Counted from the stretch's first letter, positions 44,265 through 53,904 are shown. The stretch is DNA of 64,000 nt from Granulicella arctica (GCF_013410065.1 NZ_JACCCW010000002.1:2080888-2144887); one strand, 5' to 3'. The notes: generated from the letters alone by a model not told the origin. Program-made: numbers and translations.

Positions 44265-45887
44265 ATGTTGCTCGCCCCAAAGGGCATCGGGCACTACTGG
44301 AAGACGCACTACGCGGATAAGACCTTCGAGCACCTCTACCGGTGGAATACCTTCGATACAGCGATGCTGATCCCCTATTTCATCGTCATGGTGATTCTGG
44401 CGTTCTACGGCATCCACCGCTATCAGCTCGTCTGGCTCTATTACAAGAACAAAAAGAACGCCGCGAAATGGGACGAGCCAGAGGCACGGTTTGCCGAGGG
44501 CGAGCTACCGTTCGTGACCATCCAGCTTCCCATCTTCAATGAGCAGTTCGTAATCGAGCGGTTGATCGAAGCAATCTGCCGGCTGGATTATCCACGTGAC
44601 CGATTCGAGATTCAGGTACTCGACGACTCGACCGATGAGACGGTCAACGTAGCAAGCGGGATCGTCGCTCGGTATGCCGCAGGCTTCCCCGGTATGGACC
44701 CGCAGCCGATCTTGTATCTGCATCGGACCAACCGCTACGGCTTCAAAGCCGGTGCCCTGGATGAAGGCTTGAAGGTAGCGAAGGGCGAGTTCATCGCCAT
44801 CTTCGACGCGGATTTCGTCCCGCCGCCCGAGTGGGTCATGCAGGTCATCCACCACTTTGCCGAACCGCAGATTGGCATGGTTCAGACACGCTGGACGCAC
44901 CTGAACCGGAACTATAGCTTCATGACACAGGTGGAGGCAATCCTGCTCGACGGTCACTTCGTCCTCGAGCACGGCGGGCGTTCCCGCGCCGGTGTCTTCT
45001 TCAACTTCAATGGCACAGCTGGGATGTGGCGACGGGAGACCATCGGCGAGGCCGGTGGCTGGCAACACGACACGTTGACCGAAGACACCGACCTGAGCTA
45101 TCGCGCACAGATGGTCGGATGGAAGTTCAAATACCTTCAGGATGTCGAGTGTCCGGCGGAGCTCCCCATCGAGATGACCGCCTTCAAGACCCAGCAAGCA
45201 CGATGGGCGAAGGGACTCATCCAGACGGGCAAGAAGATTCTGCCGCGCGTGCTAAAAAGCGACCAGCCTTGGCATACAAAGCTTGAGGCCTGGTATCACC
45301 TGACAGCAAACCTCAGCTATCCGCTGATGATCGTGCTGAGCGTGCTGCTCATGCCGGCGATGATCATCCGTAGCTGGCAGGGTTACATTCAGATGCTGCT
45401 GATCGACCTGCCGCTATTTATGGCGAGCACGATGTCGGTTTCTACCTTCTATCTGGTCAGCCAGAAGGAGCTCTTCCCCAGGACCTGGTACAAGACGTTC
45501 CTCTACGTGCCGTTTCTGATGGCGCTAGGCGTGGGGCTTACGATCACCAATACTAAGGCCGTCATGGAGGCGCTCTTCGGCATCAAGAGCGCATTTGCCC
45601 GGACACCGAAGTACAGTGTGAAGAAGAAGGGCGAGCGGTCACAGGCGCGAGTCTACCGCAAACGGTTGGGCATTGTGCCGTGGATCGAGTTAGCCATCGG
45701 CTGCTACTTCGCTGCGACCGTCTGGTACGCCATCACGACCGAAAACTTTTTCACGGTACCGTTCCTGCTGCTGTTCGTCCTGGGATACTGGTACACCGGC
45801 CTGTTGAGCTTGCTCCAGGGACGATTTGAAAGGCGTGGCACTACGGGGCAGGAGCTACACGAAAAGCCTTACCCGGTTGGCATCTAG
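44265..45887 (+). CDS. Processive GT2 glycosyltransferase (cellulose synthase-like)
   Basis: 540 aa. An N-terminal membrane helix is followed by a GT2 domain: PFVTIQLPIFNEQFVIERLI, LDDSTDE, the DxD in AIFDADFVPPPEW, the TED in DTLTEDTDLSYR and QQARWAKG (the Q-x-x-R-W motif of processive enzymes). Four to five membrane helices come after (ANLSYPLMIVLSVLLMPAMI and others). It resembles CslA-type beta-mannan/glucan synthases. The product is not certain. No bcs partner genes are adjacent. No Shine-Dalgarno sequence precedes the ATG. Confidence 0.87.
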   Translation: MLLAPKGIGHYWKTHYADKTFEHLYRWNTFDTAMLIPYFIVMVILAFYGIHRYQLVWLYYKNKKNAAKWDEPEARFAEGELPFVTIQLPIFNEQFVIERLIEAICRLDYPRDRFEIQVLDDSTDETVNVASGIVARYAAGFPGMDPQPILYLHRTNRYGFKAGALDEGLKVAKGEFIAIFDADFVPPPEWVMQVIHHFAEPQIGMVQTRWTHLNRNYSFMTQVEAILLDGHFVLEHGGRSRAGVFFNFNGTAGMWRRETIGEAGGWQHDTLTEDTDLSYRAQMVGWKFKYLQDVECPAELPIEMTAFKTQQARWAKGLIQTGKKILPRVLKSDQPWHTKLEAWYHLTANLSYPLMIVLSVLLMPAMIIRSWQGYIQMLLIDLPLFMASTMSVSTFYLVSQKELFPRTWYKTFLYVPFLMALGVGLTITNTKAVMEALFGIKSAFARTPKYSVKKKGERSQARVYRKRLGIVPWIELAIGCYFAATVWYAITTENFFTVPFLLLFVLGYWYTGLLSLLQGRFERRGTTGQELHEKPYPVGI

Positions 45888-45932
45888 CGCACCACCCATC
45901 CATCCGTTGCTTTTGTTGAACATGGGAGATCT

Positions 45933-47291
45933 ATGAAACTTCGCCTTGTCGCGACTCTCACCCTCCTTGCGTATGCACTGCCCATCCACGCTCTCGAATC
46001 AGTTCCGAAACCAGAGTATCGAACGCGACGCGGCACATTGGCAGAAAAAATGAGCGGCGGCATCGCAGTCCTCTTCGCCGCCGAAGAGCCGATTCTGGAC
46101 TTTATGCCCTACCGCCAGGATGAGGACTTCTACTACCTGACCGGATGGAATGAGCCCGGCGCAGCTCTGGTGGTGGTCGCGGCCACACCTTCGGTTGCGG
46201 CAACAGACATTACCACCGCACGTGCTGCGCAGCCCTACCGGGAGATTCTATTCCTGCCTGCGCGGAACATGCGCACGGAGAAGTACACCGGCGCCAAGAT
46301 GGATGCATCGACCTCCGGGGTGGCAGCCAGCACAGGCGTCGATGAGGTGCTGCCGATGTCCGAGATGCCGGCCATCCTGAATGGCCTGGTGGCAATCGAC
46401 CGGACCCGCTTCCGCAATATCTGGACAGAGCAGGACTCGAAACAAGCGAAGGCATTCCTGACGTTTACAGCCTCAACCCTGGGTCTCGGAGATGCCCCTG
46501 AAGCTCACGACTTGTCGGGACTGACAATGGAGCTGCGAGCGGTCAAGTCTCCCGAAGAGCTGGCCCTGATGAAGAAGGCCGCGAACGCATCGATCGCATC
46601 TCAACTCGCTGAGATGAGGGCGGTACAACCGGGCGTGACCGAGCGTAAAGTAGCCGGCGTCATCATCGAGAAGCTGATGGAGGAGGGCTGCGAACGAGTG
46701 TCGTATGCACCCATCGTCGGCTCCGGAAAGAACGCGACAACACTGCACTATAGCGAAAACTCAGCCACGATGAAGGCCGGAGACGTAGTGGTGATCGATG
46801 CAGCAGGTGAGTACAGCATGTACGCCTCCGACATCACCCGAACCCTGCCCATCGATGGCCACTTCACCCCACGGCAGCGTGAGATATACGACCTTGTATT
46901 GGGAGCCCAACGGGCCGCGGCAGCAGCATTTGTGGCCGGCAAATCGAAGATCAACGATCCGCAACACAAAGAGCCCGACTCGCTCGATACCGTTGCGTAC
47001 AACTACATCAACGCCCATGGCAAGGACCTGCGCGGGCAGCCGTTGGGACAGTATATGGTCCATGGCATTGGGCATCTGATCGGGATCGACGTACACGATC
47101 CATGGGACTACACCAAGCCACTTGAGAAAGGCATGGCGTTCACCATCGAGCCAGGAATCTACTTACCCGAGGAGCGAATTGGCGTGCGCATCGAGGATGT
47201 CTTCTACGTGGACGAACAAGGCAAGCTGGTCGACCTGATCGCCAAGCTTCCCCATGAAGCAGCGGACGTGGAAGCCGCGATGAAGCGCTAG
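45933..47291 (+). CDS. pepP: Exported Xaa-Pro aminopeptidase (M24)
   Basis: 452 aa with a signal peptide (KLRLVATLTLLAYALPIHA). The aminopeptidase P N-terminal domain spans about 20-190 (DFMPYRQDEDFYYLTGWNEP). The M24 metal ligands are Asp in VVIDAAGEY, Asp in ASDITRTL, His in HGIGHLIGIDVHDP, Glu in TIEPGIY and Glu in RIEDVFY. It removes N-terminal residues before Pro, here most likely in the periplasm. It is followed by a strong hairpin terminator. Confidence 0.92.
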   Translation: MKLRLVATLTLLAYALPIHALESVPKPEYRTRRGTLAEKMSGGIAVLFAAEEPILDFMPYRQDEDFYYLTGWNEPGAALVVVAATPSVAATDITTARAAQPYREILFLPARNMRTEKYTGAKMDASTSGVAASTGVDEVLPMSEMPAILNGLVAIDRTRFRNIWTEQDSKQAKAFLTFTASTLGLGDAPEAHDLSGLTMELRAVKSPEELALMKKAANASIASQLAEMRAVQPGVTERKVAGVIIEKLMEEGCERVSYAPIVGSGKNATTLHYSENSATMKAGDVVVIDAAGEYSMYASDITRTLPIDGHFTPRQREIYDLVLGAQRAAAAAFVAGKSKINDPQHKEPDSLDTVAYNYINAHGKDLRGQPLGQYMVHGIGHLIGIDVHDPWDYTKPLEKGMAFTIEPGIYLPEERIGVRIEDVFYVDEQGKLVDLIAKLPHEAADVEAAMKR

Positions 47292-47305
47292 TCTGCACTC
47301 CCCAC

Positions 47306-47340
47306 GCAAAGAGGCCCGTCTGGTTGCCGGGCCTCTTTGC
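47306..47340. terminator. Hairpin between convergent pepP and barrel gene
   Basis: GCAAAGAGGCCCG and CGGGCCTCTTTGC form a perfect 13-bp stem with a 9-nt loop. No long T run follows, but the position between converging genes supports bidirectional termination. Confidence 0.75.
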
Positions 47341-47357
47341 ATGACACCATCATCATC

Positions 47358-48350
47358 CTAGAAGCGAACGCCGAAGGTGATGGGAATGAACGTCGTCGGT
47401 GCGCTGTTCTGCGGGAAGGCGTTGAAGGCTGTGCTTCCGCTGGGAGTGTTTGCCGTCGTCGTACCTGTCTCGGCACGGCGCGAGTTCGCGGTATAGATAT
47501 ACCGCGCTTCGACGAAGAACTTCTCGTTAGCAAACTGCGAGGGCTTGTATGTATAGCCCAGGCCCGCGTTCACGCCAAATGCATTGCTGGTATACGAATC
47601 GATCGGCTGGTTCGCCTGATACTCGTAGCAATAGCCATAGTAGTCGCAATACTCGCCGGTAGTGGGCGTCGTGAAGGTCGTCGTCTTATGGTAGAAGCCC
47701 ACGCCCCCCGTCACATACGCGCCCGTCTTATCCCCCTGCGCGAAGTTATAGATCGGGTCAAGCGCAAACGACCAGACATGGCCACTGCCGCCGAGCTGAG
47801 TTAAAAGGGAGCAGTCCCCAGCTGCTTCTTCGGCAGCAGTGCATAGACCGTTGTACAAATCGAGCTGGTTGTTCAGCGTATTCGTCTGGATGCCGAAGTT
47901 CGCCCAGTTGAAATCAATCAACAGACCCACGTTCTTGTTGAAGTTTCGTCCACCGCCCGCCTGAAAATCATAGCTCGTCTTAAAGTAGTCATGCGTGCCG
48001 CCGGTCGGCAGCGTAAATCCGCCGCCCACCTGAAAGGTGTACTTATTCGAGCCGTCCGCGTTGTGCGAACCATCCGTGTAACGCGGGCGTCCATAGCGGC
48101 GGCGCGGCGGGGGCTGCGAACTGTCATCGCTCAGGCTGGACCGCTCTGTCGTGACAGTATCGGCCGAATCACTGCTGGTGCTTGAACTCGACGAGTTCAC
48201 GTCCATGAAGTTAAATGGTGTCTTCAGTGCAGCCTGGAGGTTCAGCGTCGGAGATACAGCCGCTGGCTGCTGCGCGTGCATACCTAGCGTAGCTGAGGCA
48301 GCAAAGACAGCTGCGGCTGCAAGGGCAAAGCTTCGATTGATCGTGTGCAT
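47358..48350 (-). CDS. Outer-membrane beta-barrel protein
   Basis: 330 aa from ATG 48350 (AGGGAG upstream). A signal peptide (about 1-26, ending MHAQQ) is followed by a Ser/Asp-rich linker and an Arg-rich patch (about 50-95). A strand-rich barrel follows (FQVGGGFTLPTGG, AYVTGGVGFYHKTTTF) and ends in TFGVRF with a terminal aromatic residue. Two Cys in GEYCDYYGYCYEY may form an extracellular loop disulfide. Function is unknown; size and form are like OmpW/OmpA-type 8-stranded barrels. Confidence 0.8.
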   Translation of the reverse strand: MHTINRSFALAAAAVFAASATLGMHAQQPAAVSPTLNLQAALKTPFNFMDVNSSSSSTSSDSADTVTTERSSLSDDSSQPPPRRRYGRPRYTDGSHNADGSNKYTFQVGGGFTLPTGGTHDYFKTSYDFQAGGGRNFNKNVGLLIDFNWANFGIQTNTLNNQLDLYNGLCTAAEEAAGDCSLLTQLGGSGHVWSFALDPIYNFAQGDKTGAYVTGGVGFYHKTTTFTTPTTGEYCDYYGYCYEYQANQPIDSYTSNAFGVNAGLGYTYKPSQFANEKFFVEARYIYTANSRRAETGTTTANTPSGSTAFNAFPQNSAPTTFIPITFGVRF

Positions 48351-48493
48351 CTTAAATGGCTCCCTGAGTAGTGCAAAGTTCTTATTGCTGGTTGAACCCG
48401 TACTTTACGTGCTTGTTGTGTAAGACGCAGAGGAAACTGGAATGGATAACCAAACCAACGACAGAGCATACAAACCGTCAACAGCGCGGGGAC

Positions 48494-48533
48494 AAAAAAT
48501 GAGGCGCCCCGCTTACGACTGGGCACCTCATTT
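48494..48533 (-). terminator. Intrinsic terminator of the RNase E/G gene
   Basis: On the minus strand AAATGAGGTGCCC pairs with GGGCGCCTCATTT (one U-G pair, 11-nt loop) and runs into T6. It lies 20 nt after the stop. Confidence 0.9.
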
Positions 48534-48553
48534 CGTCTAATGCTCCCATATGC

Positions 48554-51500
48554 TTAGTGGATGTCGAACTGCTCCGGGTGAAGGCTCGGATCGGACTTGA
48601 CTAAGATTGTCTTGCCGGACATCTCCTCCATCTCCTGAAGCCACTTCGTTCCGCTGGATTTGAGCTGTTTGACTACATCAGGGTGAACGCGGAGCATCAC
48701 ATCGCCCTTATCGAGATGCTTGTGCATCTTGCGCATCTCGATGTAAATGTCGTTGCAGACGGTAACCGCCGACTTGACCATGCCGGTGCCGACGCAGACG
48801 TTGCAAGTGGTCGAGAGAGTACGCTCAAGCGACTGCTTAACCCGCTTGCGTGTAATCGCAACCAGCCCGAAATCATTGAACTGAAGCACCTTGGACGGTG
48901 CGCGGTCGCTCTTCAACTCCTCTTCGAGCGCAGCCATAACCTTGTTGCGGTTCTTGCGCTCGTCCATGTCGATGAAGTCGATGATGATGATGCCGCCCAG
49001 ATCGCGCAGCCGAATCTGACGCACTATCTCCGGGATCGCGTCGAGATTCGTCTTGACGATAGTGTCCTCGAGCCGCGCCGTCTTGCCAACAAACTTGCCT
49101 GTATTGATGTCGATCGCGACCAGCGCTTCGGTCTGATTGATGACAATGGAACCGCCAGACTTCAGCCACACCTTCGAACGCAGCGCCTTATTGATCTCCT
49201 CCGTAATGCCGAATTGCTCGAAGAGGGGCGTCTCCTTCAGATACAGCTTGACGCGGCGGATGAGCGAAGGCTGGAAGCGTTGCAGGAAGCGCAGCACGCG
49301 CTCGTATTCGCTCTCTGTATCGACCCAGATCGCCGAAAAATTGTCCGTCACCTGATCGCGCAGAATCCGCTCGACAAGATTGAGGTCGTGGTAGATCAGT
49401 GCCGGCGACTTCGACGACTCAGACCGCTGCTTGATGTCGGCCCAGAGATTCAGCAGGAAGCGCAGATCGCTGCGCAGCTCCTCTTCGCTGGCTCCGGCAG
49501 CGGCGGTGCGAACGATGAATCCGCCCGCAGCCTCGCCCTTCTCGCTGAGCAGAATCTCCTTCAGGCGGCGACGCTCGCCGTCTGACTCGATCTTGCGTGA
49601 GACGCCCGTATGGTTCACGGTCGGCATAAATACCAGGAACCGACCCGGCAGAGCGATGTGCGAGGTAATACGCGCACCCTTCTTGGCGATGGGCTCCTTC
49701 GCAATCTGTACCAAAATCTCCTGGCCCGGCTTCAGCAGTTCGCTGATCGCGGGCAGATTGGTCGACTGCATCGAGCTGCGGCCCACGCGATTGGAGCGAC
49801 CACGGTCACGATCTCCTCCGCCACCCGTATTGCGCGGACGGCCGGAGCTGTCGCCACCGCGACGATCGCGGTCACGGCCACCACGGCGGGCATCACGACG
49901 GCCACCACGGCGCTCATTGTAGGACTGACCGTCGGCACTGGCCGTATCGTTCGCTTCAGGCTCACGGAACTCCGTGGAGAAATCGCCGGCGGCCTCTGCC
50001 GTGCGGGCATACTCCTCGGAACCTTCCTCCGCTTCCTCAAATTCATGTCCGTTGGCTTCGATCTCTTCGGACTCTTCAAGGAAATCCTCCTCGAAGTCTT
50101 CCTCTTCTTCATCGACGCCGGGCTCAGGAGTGCGAGTAATCTGGTCGATCGACATCTCCCGAAGCATCGTGCCAAGATCAGCCGCGCCTTCGAGCGTCTC
50201 CTCCTCCAGATCGTCGTGCTCATCGGCATACCCTGCGTGGAGAGCCGCAACCTCGTACTCATCGTCGTCGATCAGCTCCTCTTCCAACTCCCCAGTACCG
50301 GGAGCGAATGTCTGCGCCGCATGCTCCTCTGATTCATCAATCTCTTCCACATGCTCTTCAACCAAGTCGGCCGGATTGAGAATCGCCGCCTCGTGATGGA
50401 TGGGCGAGGTCGGCTCAGGCTGCTCCTGGGAGGCAGGAATGCTGACCGGCTCGATCGTCAAAGACTCGGAGAACATCTCCCCTGAAGCATGAAGCGTGGT
50501 GATCTCATGCTCGGGAAGCAGTTCCTCGAAGCTCTTCTCGACCGGCGCTTCCGGTTCAGGCGTAAAGAAATGTGTATGGCCAAAGGAAGGCCCCGCATCA
50601 ACAGCAGCAACTTCCTCCGCGTGCTCTTCGACCGGCGCACTCTGACGGTACTCGCTCGGCGGAATCGGATCGACGCGGTAGGAGGCAGACGCCTCTTCCG
50701 GCTCGTACTCGGCCGCTGGAGACGATTCGTGCACAGTCTCATGGCTGATCTCAGCCGCAGGCACCTGCTCGGGATGAGCGGCCAGGGCTACCTCAGGCTG
50801 CGACTCAGGCGTCTCGGCGACGCTGGGGCCATCTTGCTCCTGAACGACGGGAGCAGGCTCAACGCTGTGCGCCGGTTCGGGCTGGGTAAAGTTGGTGCGT
50901 AAGTCCGTACGAACCTCAGCGCGTGAATCATTTCGGCGGTGACGCGAAAGTGACTCGCCCGGAAGAATCGAGCCGCCATCCCATCCACTGGGAATGGTGT
51001 ACTCAGTCGACGGCAGCGGCGTCAGAACGATCGTCGCCTCCGGCTTGCCTACAGGCGCATCTTCTCCCTTGCGATACTTGGAGAGCGATTCTCCAGGAAG
51101 AATGATCGGCTCACCTGCCGGGGCGTCGGAGAAGCTCTCCTCAGCAGCGGCGCTATCCACGCCGTAAAGACTCTGAGAAGGAGCGAAGCCACGCGGCGCA
51201 CGAGGGCCGCGATCATCGCGTCCACCACGGTCGTTTCGTCCACGATCCCGGCCGCGGCCATTGCGGTCTCCACGACCACCACGATCATTGCCACTACGGT
51301 CGTTGCGCCGCCCCTCGTTATATGAAGGAGCCGGAGCCGCATCGACGGAGGTAACGGGAGCGGGCTCGCCTACACCTTCTGCCTTAAAGGCGGGCTCTGC
51401 TGTATAGGTATCCCGTGTGAAATCGTCCGGAGAACCCGCCTCAGCCTCTGCGGGGAAGATGGGCTGCTCGCTTCCGGGCGTTGCGCTGCGGGCAGCATCC

Positions 51501-52123
51501 TCGCGCCCTGGACCACGGCCACGGCGGCGGCCACGACGACCGCGCCAGCGACGGCTGCCATCGGCACCCGGTGCTCCTTCGCCAATCTCGGAGCCATCTG
51601 CCGCATCGATCGTGAAGGAAGAATCATTGGGTGCCTGCGCAACGGGACGCGGAGCTTCAAATGGAGCGTCGGTACGGTTCTCGGTCTGCGCAGGGCGGTC
51701 ACCACTGGGCGTGCGGTCGCCGCGATCTCCACGGCCGCGACGGCTTCGGCCATTCCGGTCGCCCCTGTCCCCACGATCGTTGCCGCTGCGCTCTGGCCGC
51801 TGACCTTCGGCCGAAGCTTCGAGACGTGGGGCGCGAGCCTCGCGCGGGGCTCCGTCGCCAATGCTGGCGGTCTCGAACTCGGCAGAGTCCGGAGCCTCTT
51901 CCATAAAGTCAGTGATGTACAGGAAGGCATCGCGCTCAAGGCCGATGTCCACGAAGGACGACTGCATGCCCGGAAGAACGCGGGTGACTTTGCCGTTATA
52001 GATGGAGCCTGCGAGTGTGTATTCGTTCTCGCGTTCGTAATAGATCTCGGTGAGGGCGTCGTTTTCGACGATGGCGAGACGAGTCTCGTGGGGGGTACTG
52101 GAGATATAAATTTCTTTCGACAT
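48554..52123 (-). CDS. rng: Ribonuclease E/G with about 720-residue disordered insertion in the S1 domain
   Basis: 1189 aa from ATG 52123 (MSKEIYISS). The N-terminal RNase G start and first half of the S1 domain (GSIYNGKVTRVLPGMQSSFV, to about residue 73) are followed by an insertion to about 790. It has Arg/Gly/Asp-rich parts (about 100-330 and 745-790) around a long acidic Glu/Pro/Ala part. S1 then resumes at LLKPGQEILVQI (796). The catalytic domain is intact: Asp in VAIDINTGKF (about 1003) and IIDFIDMDE (about 1048), and the zinc-link Cys in TCNVCVGTG (about 1105). There is no C-terminal scaffold tail. It processes and degrades RNA. The gene follows rodA on the same strand, matching the mre-rng linkage of other bacteria. 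Confidence 0.92.
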   Translation of the reverse strand: MSKEIYISSTPHETRLAIVENDALTEIYYERENEYTLAGSIYNGKVTRVLPGMQSSFVDIGLERDAFLYITDFMEEAPDSAEFETASIGDGAPREARAPRLEASAEGQRPERSGNDRGDRGDRNGRSRRGRGDRGDRTPSGDRPAQTENRTDAPFEAPRPVAQAPNDSSFTIDAADGSEIGEGAPGADGSRRWRGRRGRRRGRGPGREDAARSATPGSEQPIFPAEAEAGSPDDFTRDTYTAEPAFKAEGVGEPAPVTSVDAAPAPSYNEGRRNDRSGNDRGGRGDRNGRGRDRGRNDRGGRDDRGPRAPRGFAPSQSLYGVDSAAAEESFSDAPAGEPIILPGESLSKYRKGEDAPVGKPEATIVLTPLPSTEYTIPSGWDGGSILPGESLSRHRRNDSRAEVRTDLRTNFTQPEPAHSVEPAPVVQEQDGPSVAETPESQPEVALAAHPEQVPAAEISHETVHESSPAAEYEPEEASASYRVDPIPPSEYRQSAPVEEHAEEVAAVDAGPSFGHTHFFTPEPEAPVEKSFEELLPEHEITTLHASGEMFSESLTIEPVSIPASQEQPEPTSPIHHEAAILNPADLVEEHVEEIDESEEHAAQTFAPGTGELEEELIDDDEYEVAALHAGYADEHDDLEEETLEGAADLGTMLREMSIDQITRTPEPGVDEEEEDFEEDFLEESEEIEANGHEFEEAEEGSEEYARTAEAAGDFSTEFREPEANDTASADGQSYNERRGGRRDARRGGRDRDRRGGDSSGRPRNTGGGGDRDRGRSNRVGRSSMQSTNLPAISELLKPGQEILVQIAKEPIAKKGARITSHIALPGRFLVFMPTVNHTGVSRKIESDGERRRLKEILLSEKGEAAGGFIVRTAAAGASEEELRSDLRFLLNLWADIKQRSESSKSPALIYHDLNLVERILRDQVTDNFSAIWVDTESEYERVLRFLQRFQPSLIRRVKLYLKETPLFEQFGITEEINKALRSKVWLKSGGSIVINQTEALVAIDINTGKFVGKTARLEDTIVKTNLDAIPEIVRQIRLRDLGGIIIIDFIDMDERKNRNKVMAALEEELKSDRAPSKVLQFNDFGLVAITRKRVKQSLERTLSTTCNVCVGTGMVKSAVTVCNDIYIEMRKMHKHLDKGDVMLRVHPDVVKQLKSSGTKWLQEMEEMSGKTILVKSDPSLHPEQFDIH

Positions 52124-52641
52124 GCGGTTCTGCTCTTTCTGCCCGGCCCTGATCATTCAGGACGGAGCGGACGGCAGACCGAGAATCGGGAGCGACGCTA
52201 GCAGGAAGCTATGCGAAGCTCACCGGTGGAGCGGACAGGAGGCGAGATCTGGAAGCTGCGTCGGCGATGACCGGTGCGAGATGTAGGTACAACTCTGCTG
52301 TCCCCGGACTCTGAGACGAGTCGGCTCCAGCGGCACGGAGGGAATCTTGGACACGAAGGGAAGCTTCAAGCGAGAGGCACCATGCGGAGGTGACCGAAAC
52401 AACCTCATGAAGAGGCGGGGCCGTTTGCCTTCCGGATGCGTTCATTCTCTGGTCCTGTCCGGCCAACGGAGTGATCTCAGCCTGGCCGGCCTTTTTCTAA
52501 ATTCTTTGTTGCCGCTGCCGGCGCCTTGCGCCACTGGGAGCGGGTTACATCACTGACCGGCATCTGGCCAAATCAGGTCTTGCAAACAGTATGCACCAAA
52601 TCTGCGGCAAGCGGCTTGTACAGCCGACAAATTGTTCATAT
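52124..52641. other. Long (518 nt) leader/intergenic region before the RNase E/G gene
   Basis: No protein gene is convincing; an 85-codon minus-strand frame at 52209-52466 has no family features. The stretch is rich in possible stems, so it may be the 5' leader through which RNase E is known to control its own mRNA in enterobacteria. I could not match it to RNase P, tmRNA, SRP or 6S RNA by eye. Confidence 0.4.
52459..52496 (+). terminator. Terminator-like hairpin on the plus strand in the rng leader
   Basis: CCGGCCA and TGGCCGG (7 bp, 17-nt loop) are followed by CCTTTTTCT on the plus strand. No plus-strand gene precedes it, so either an unannotated plus-strand RNA ends here or it is a leader structure of the minus-strand transcript. 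Confidence 0.4.
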
Positions 52642-53742
52642 TCAATTCACAAAGCGCCGCATACGGACGTTCATGACGATACCGAGTGACAGAAACGTGA
52701 ACAAAATCGACGATCCGCCATAACTCATGAGCGGAAGTGGAATCCCTGTGACCGGCATTAGGCCGACGACCATGCCTATATTGACCGCGATCTGGAAGAC
52801 AATCACGGCGACAACCCCCATGATGATGAAGGCGCCGGGCAGGTCTGCAGCCGTCTGAGCGTTCTGAATCAAACGCATCAATATAAGAAAGTATAGCAGC
52901 AGGACACCAATGGCCCCGATGAAGCCGTGCTCCTCGCAGAAGGCCGCGAAGATGAAATCGGTATAGGGAATGGGGAGAAAATCGCCCTGGGTCTGCGTTC
53001 CCTTGTTGGTTCCCTTGCCCCAGATGCCGCCCGAGCCGACCGCGATAAGGGATTGCCGGATCTGATAACCGGAGCCTCTGGGGTCGGAGTCGGGGTCGAG
53101 GAAGGCGTTAATGCGGGCCTGCTGGTAGGGTTTCAGGTGTTTGCCGGATTTAATAACGATGCCGCCGAGGAGGGCGACGGCGAGGAGGATGATCCCAGCC
53201 TGCTTGAAGCGGAGGCCGCCGAGAAGGAGACCGCAGATGAGGATGGGCAGATAGGTGAGAGCGGTGCCGAGGTCAGGCTGCTTGAGCACTAACACCATTG
53301 GAATGAATACCATGGCGGCGGCTTTTCCGATATCGGTCCAGCTTAAATCCTTTCCTGCCAATCCCCAGAAATAGCGTGCGACGGTAACGATGAGGACGAG
53401 TTTGACCCATTCGGAGGGCTGGAAATGAATACCGCCGGGGAATTTAATCCAGCGGCGGCCGCCGAGAACTTTCGTACCGACAGCCAGTACCGCGACTAAA
53501 GAAACGAGGCTGATGCCGTAGGCCCAGGGGACGATGTCGAGCAGGCGATGGTAGTCGATCATCGAGATGAGGAACATAAGTCCAATCCCTGCAACAAGAA
53601 AGCCGATCTGCTTATGGTCGAAGCCGTGGAACTTGGTGTGCAGGGTAGCGGACTTTATCTCAAAGACACTGATGGCGGAGAGCAGCAGGACGATGCCAAA
53701 GAGGGGCCAGTCAAAGTCGCGATAAGAGGAGAGACGGGGCAT
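52642..53742 (-). CDS. rodA: Peptidoglycan glycosyltransferase RodA
   Basis: 366 aa, ten membrane helices. SEDS family motifs: LGGRRWIKFPGGIHFQPSEW, VLKQPDLGTAL, the large loop with DPRGSGYQIRQSLIAVGSGG and FAAFCEEHGFIG (EEHGF), and MPVTGIPLPLMSYGGSS. It polymerises lipid II for lateral wall growth with PBP2, whose gene lies upstream with 162 nt between them. The RNase E/G gene follows 518 nt downstream. Confidence 0.96.
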   Translation of the reverse strand: MPRLSSYRDFDWPLFGIVLLLSAISVFEIKSATLHTKFHGFDHKQIGFLVAGIGLMFLISMIDYHRLLDIVPWAYGISLVSLVAVLAVGTKVLGGRRWIKFPGGIHFQPSEWVKLVLIVTVARYFWGLAGKDLSWTDIGKAAAMVFIPMVLVLKQPDLGTALTYLPILICGLLLGGLRFKQAGIILLAVALLGGIVIKSGKHLKPYQQARINAFLDPDSDPRGSGYQIRQSLIAVGSGGIWGKGTNKGTQTQGDFLPIPYTDFIFAAFCEEHGFIGAIGVLLLYFLILMRLIQNAQTAADLPGAFIIMGVVAVIVFQIAVNIGMVVGLMPVTGIPLPLMSYGGSSILFTFLSLGIVMNVRMRRFVN

Positions 53743-53843
53743 GTTCTGGGGCTATTCTACGGGGTAAATCGGGGGCTGGGTACTTGACAAAGCCATCGCC
53801 CGAAAAGGGGCATGAAATTGCCGCGAAGGGCTTAAAGTGCGGT

Positions 53844-53900
53844 TGTAACTACAAAACCGGAGTTACGCTTTTGTAGTTACATTTTTGTAGCTACATTTTT
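53844..53900. repeat. Palindromic repeat related to the one after recA
   Basis: TGTAACTACAAAA (53844-53856) pairs with TTTTGTAGTTACA (53869-53881). TGTAGCTACA (53886-53895) is a second small palindrome. The first 24 bases are the exact reverse complement of 31091-31114. It lies 4 nt past the mrdA stop. Confidence 0.8.
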
Positions 53901-53904
53901 CTGG

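Noticed and set aside
49600..51900. Direct-repeat-like GC-rich DNA (CGACCACGG, CGATCACGG units), CRISPR-like at first sight
   Set aside because: The units are codons for Arg/Gly/Asp-rich segments inside the RNase E/G gene; spacing is irregular and there are no unique spacers.
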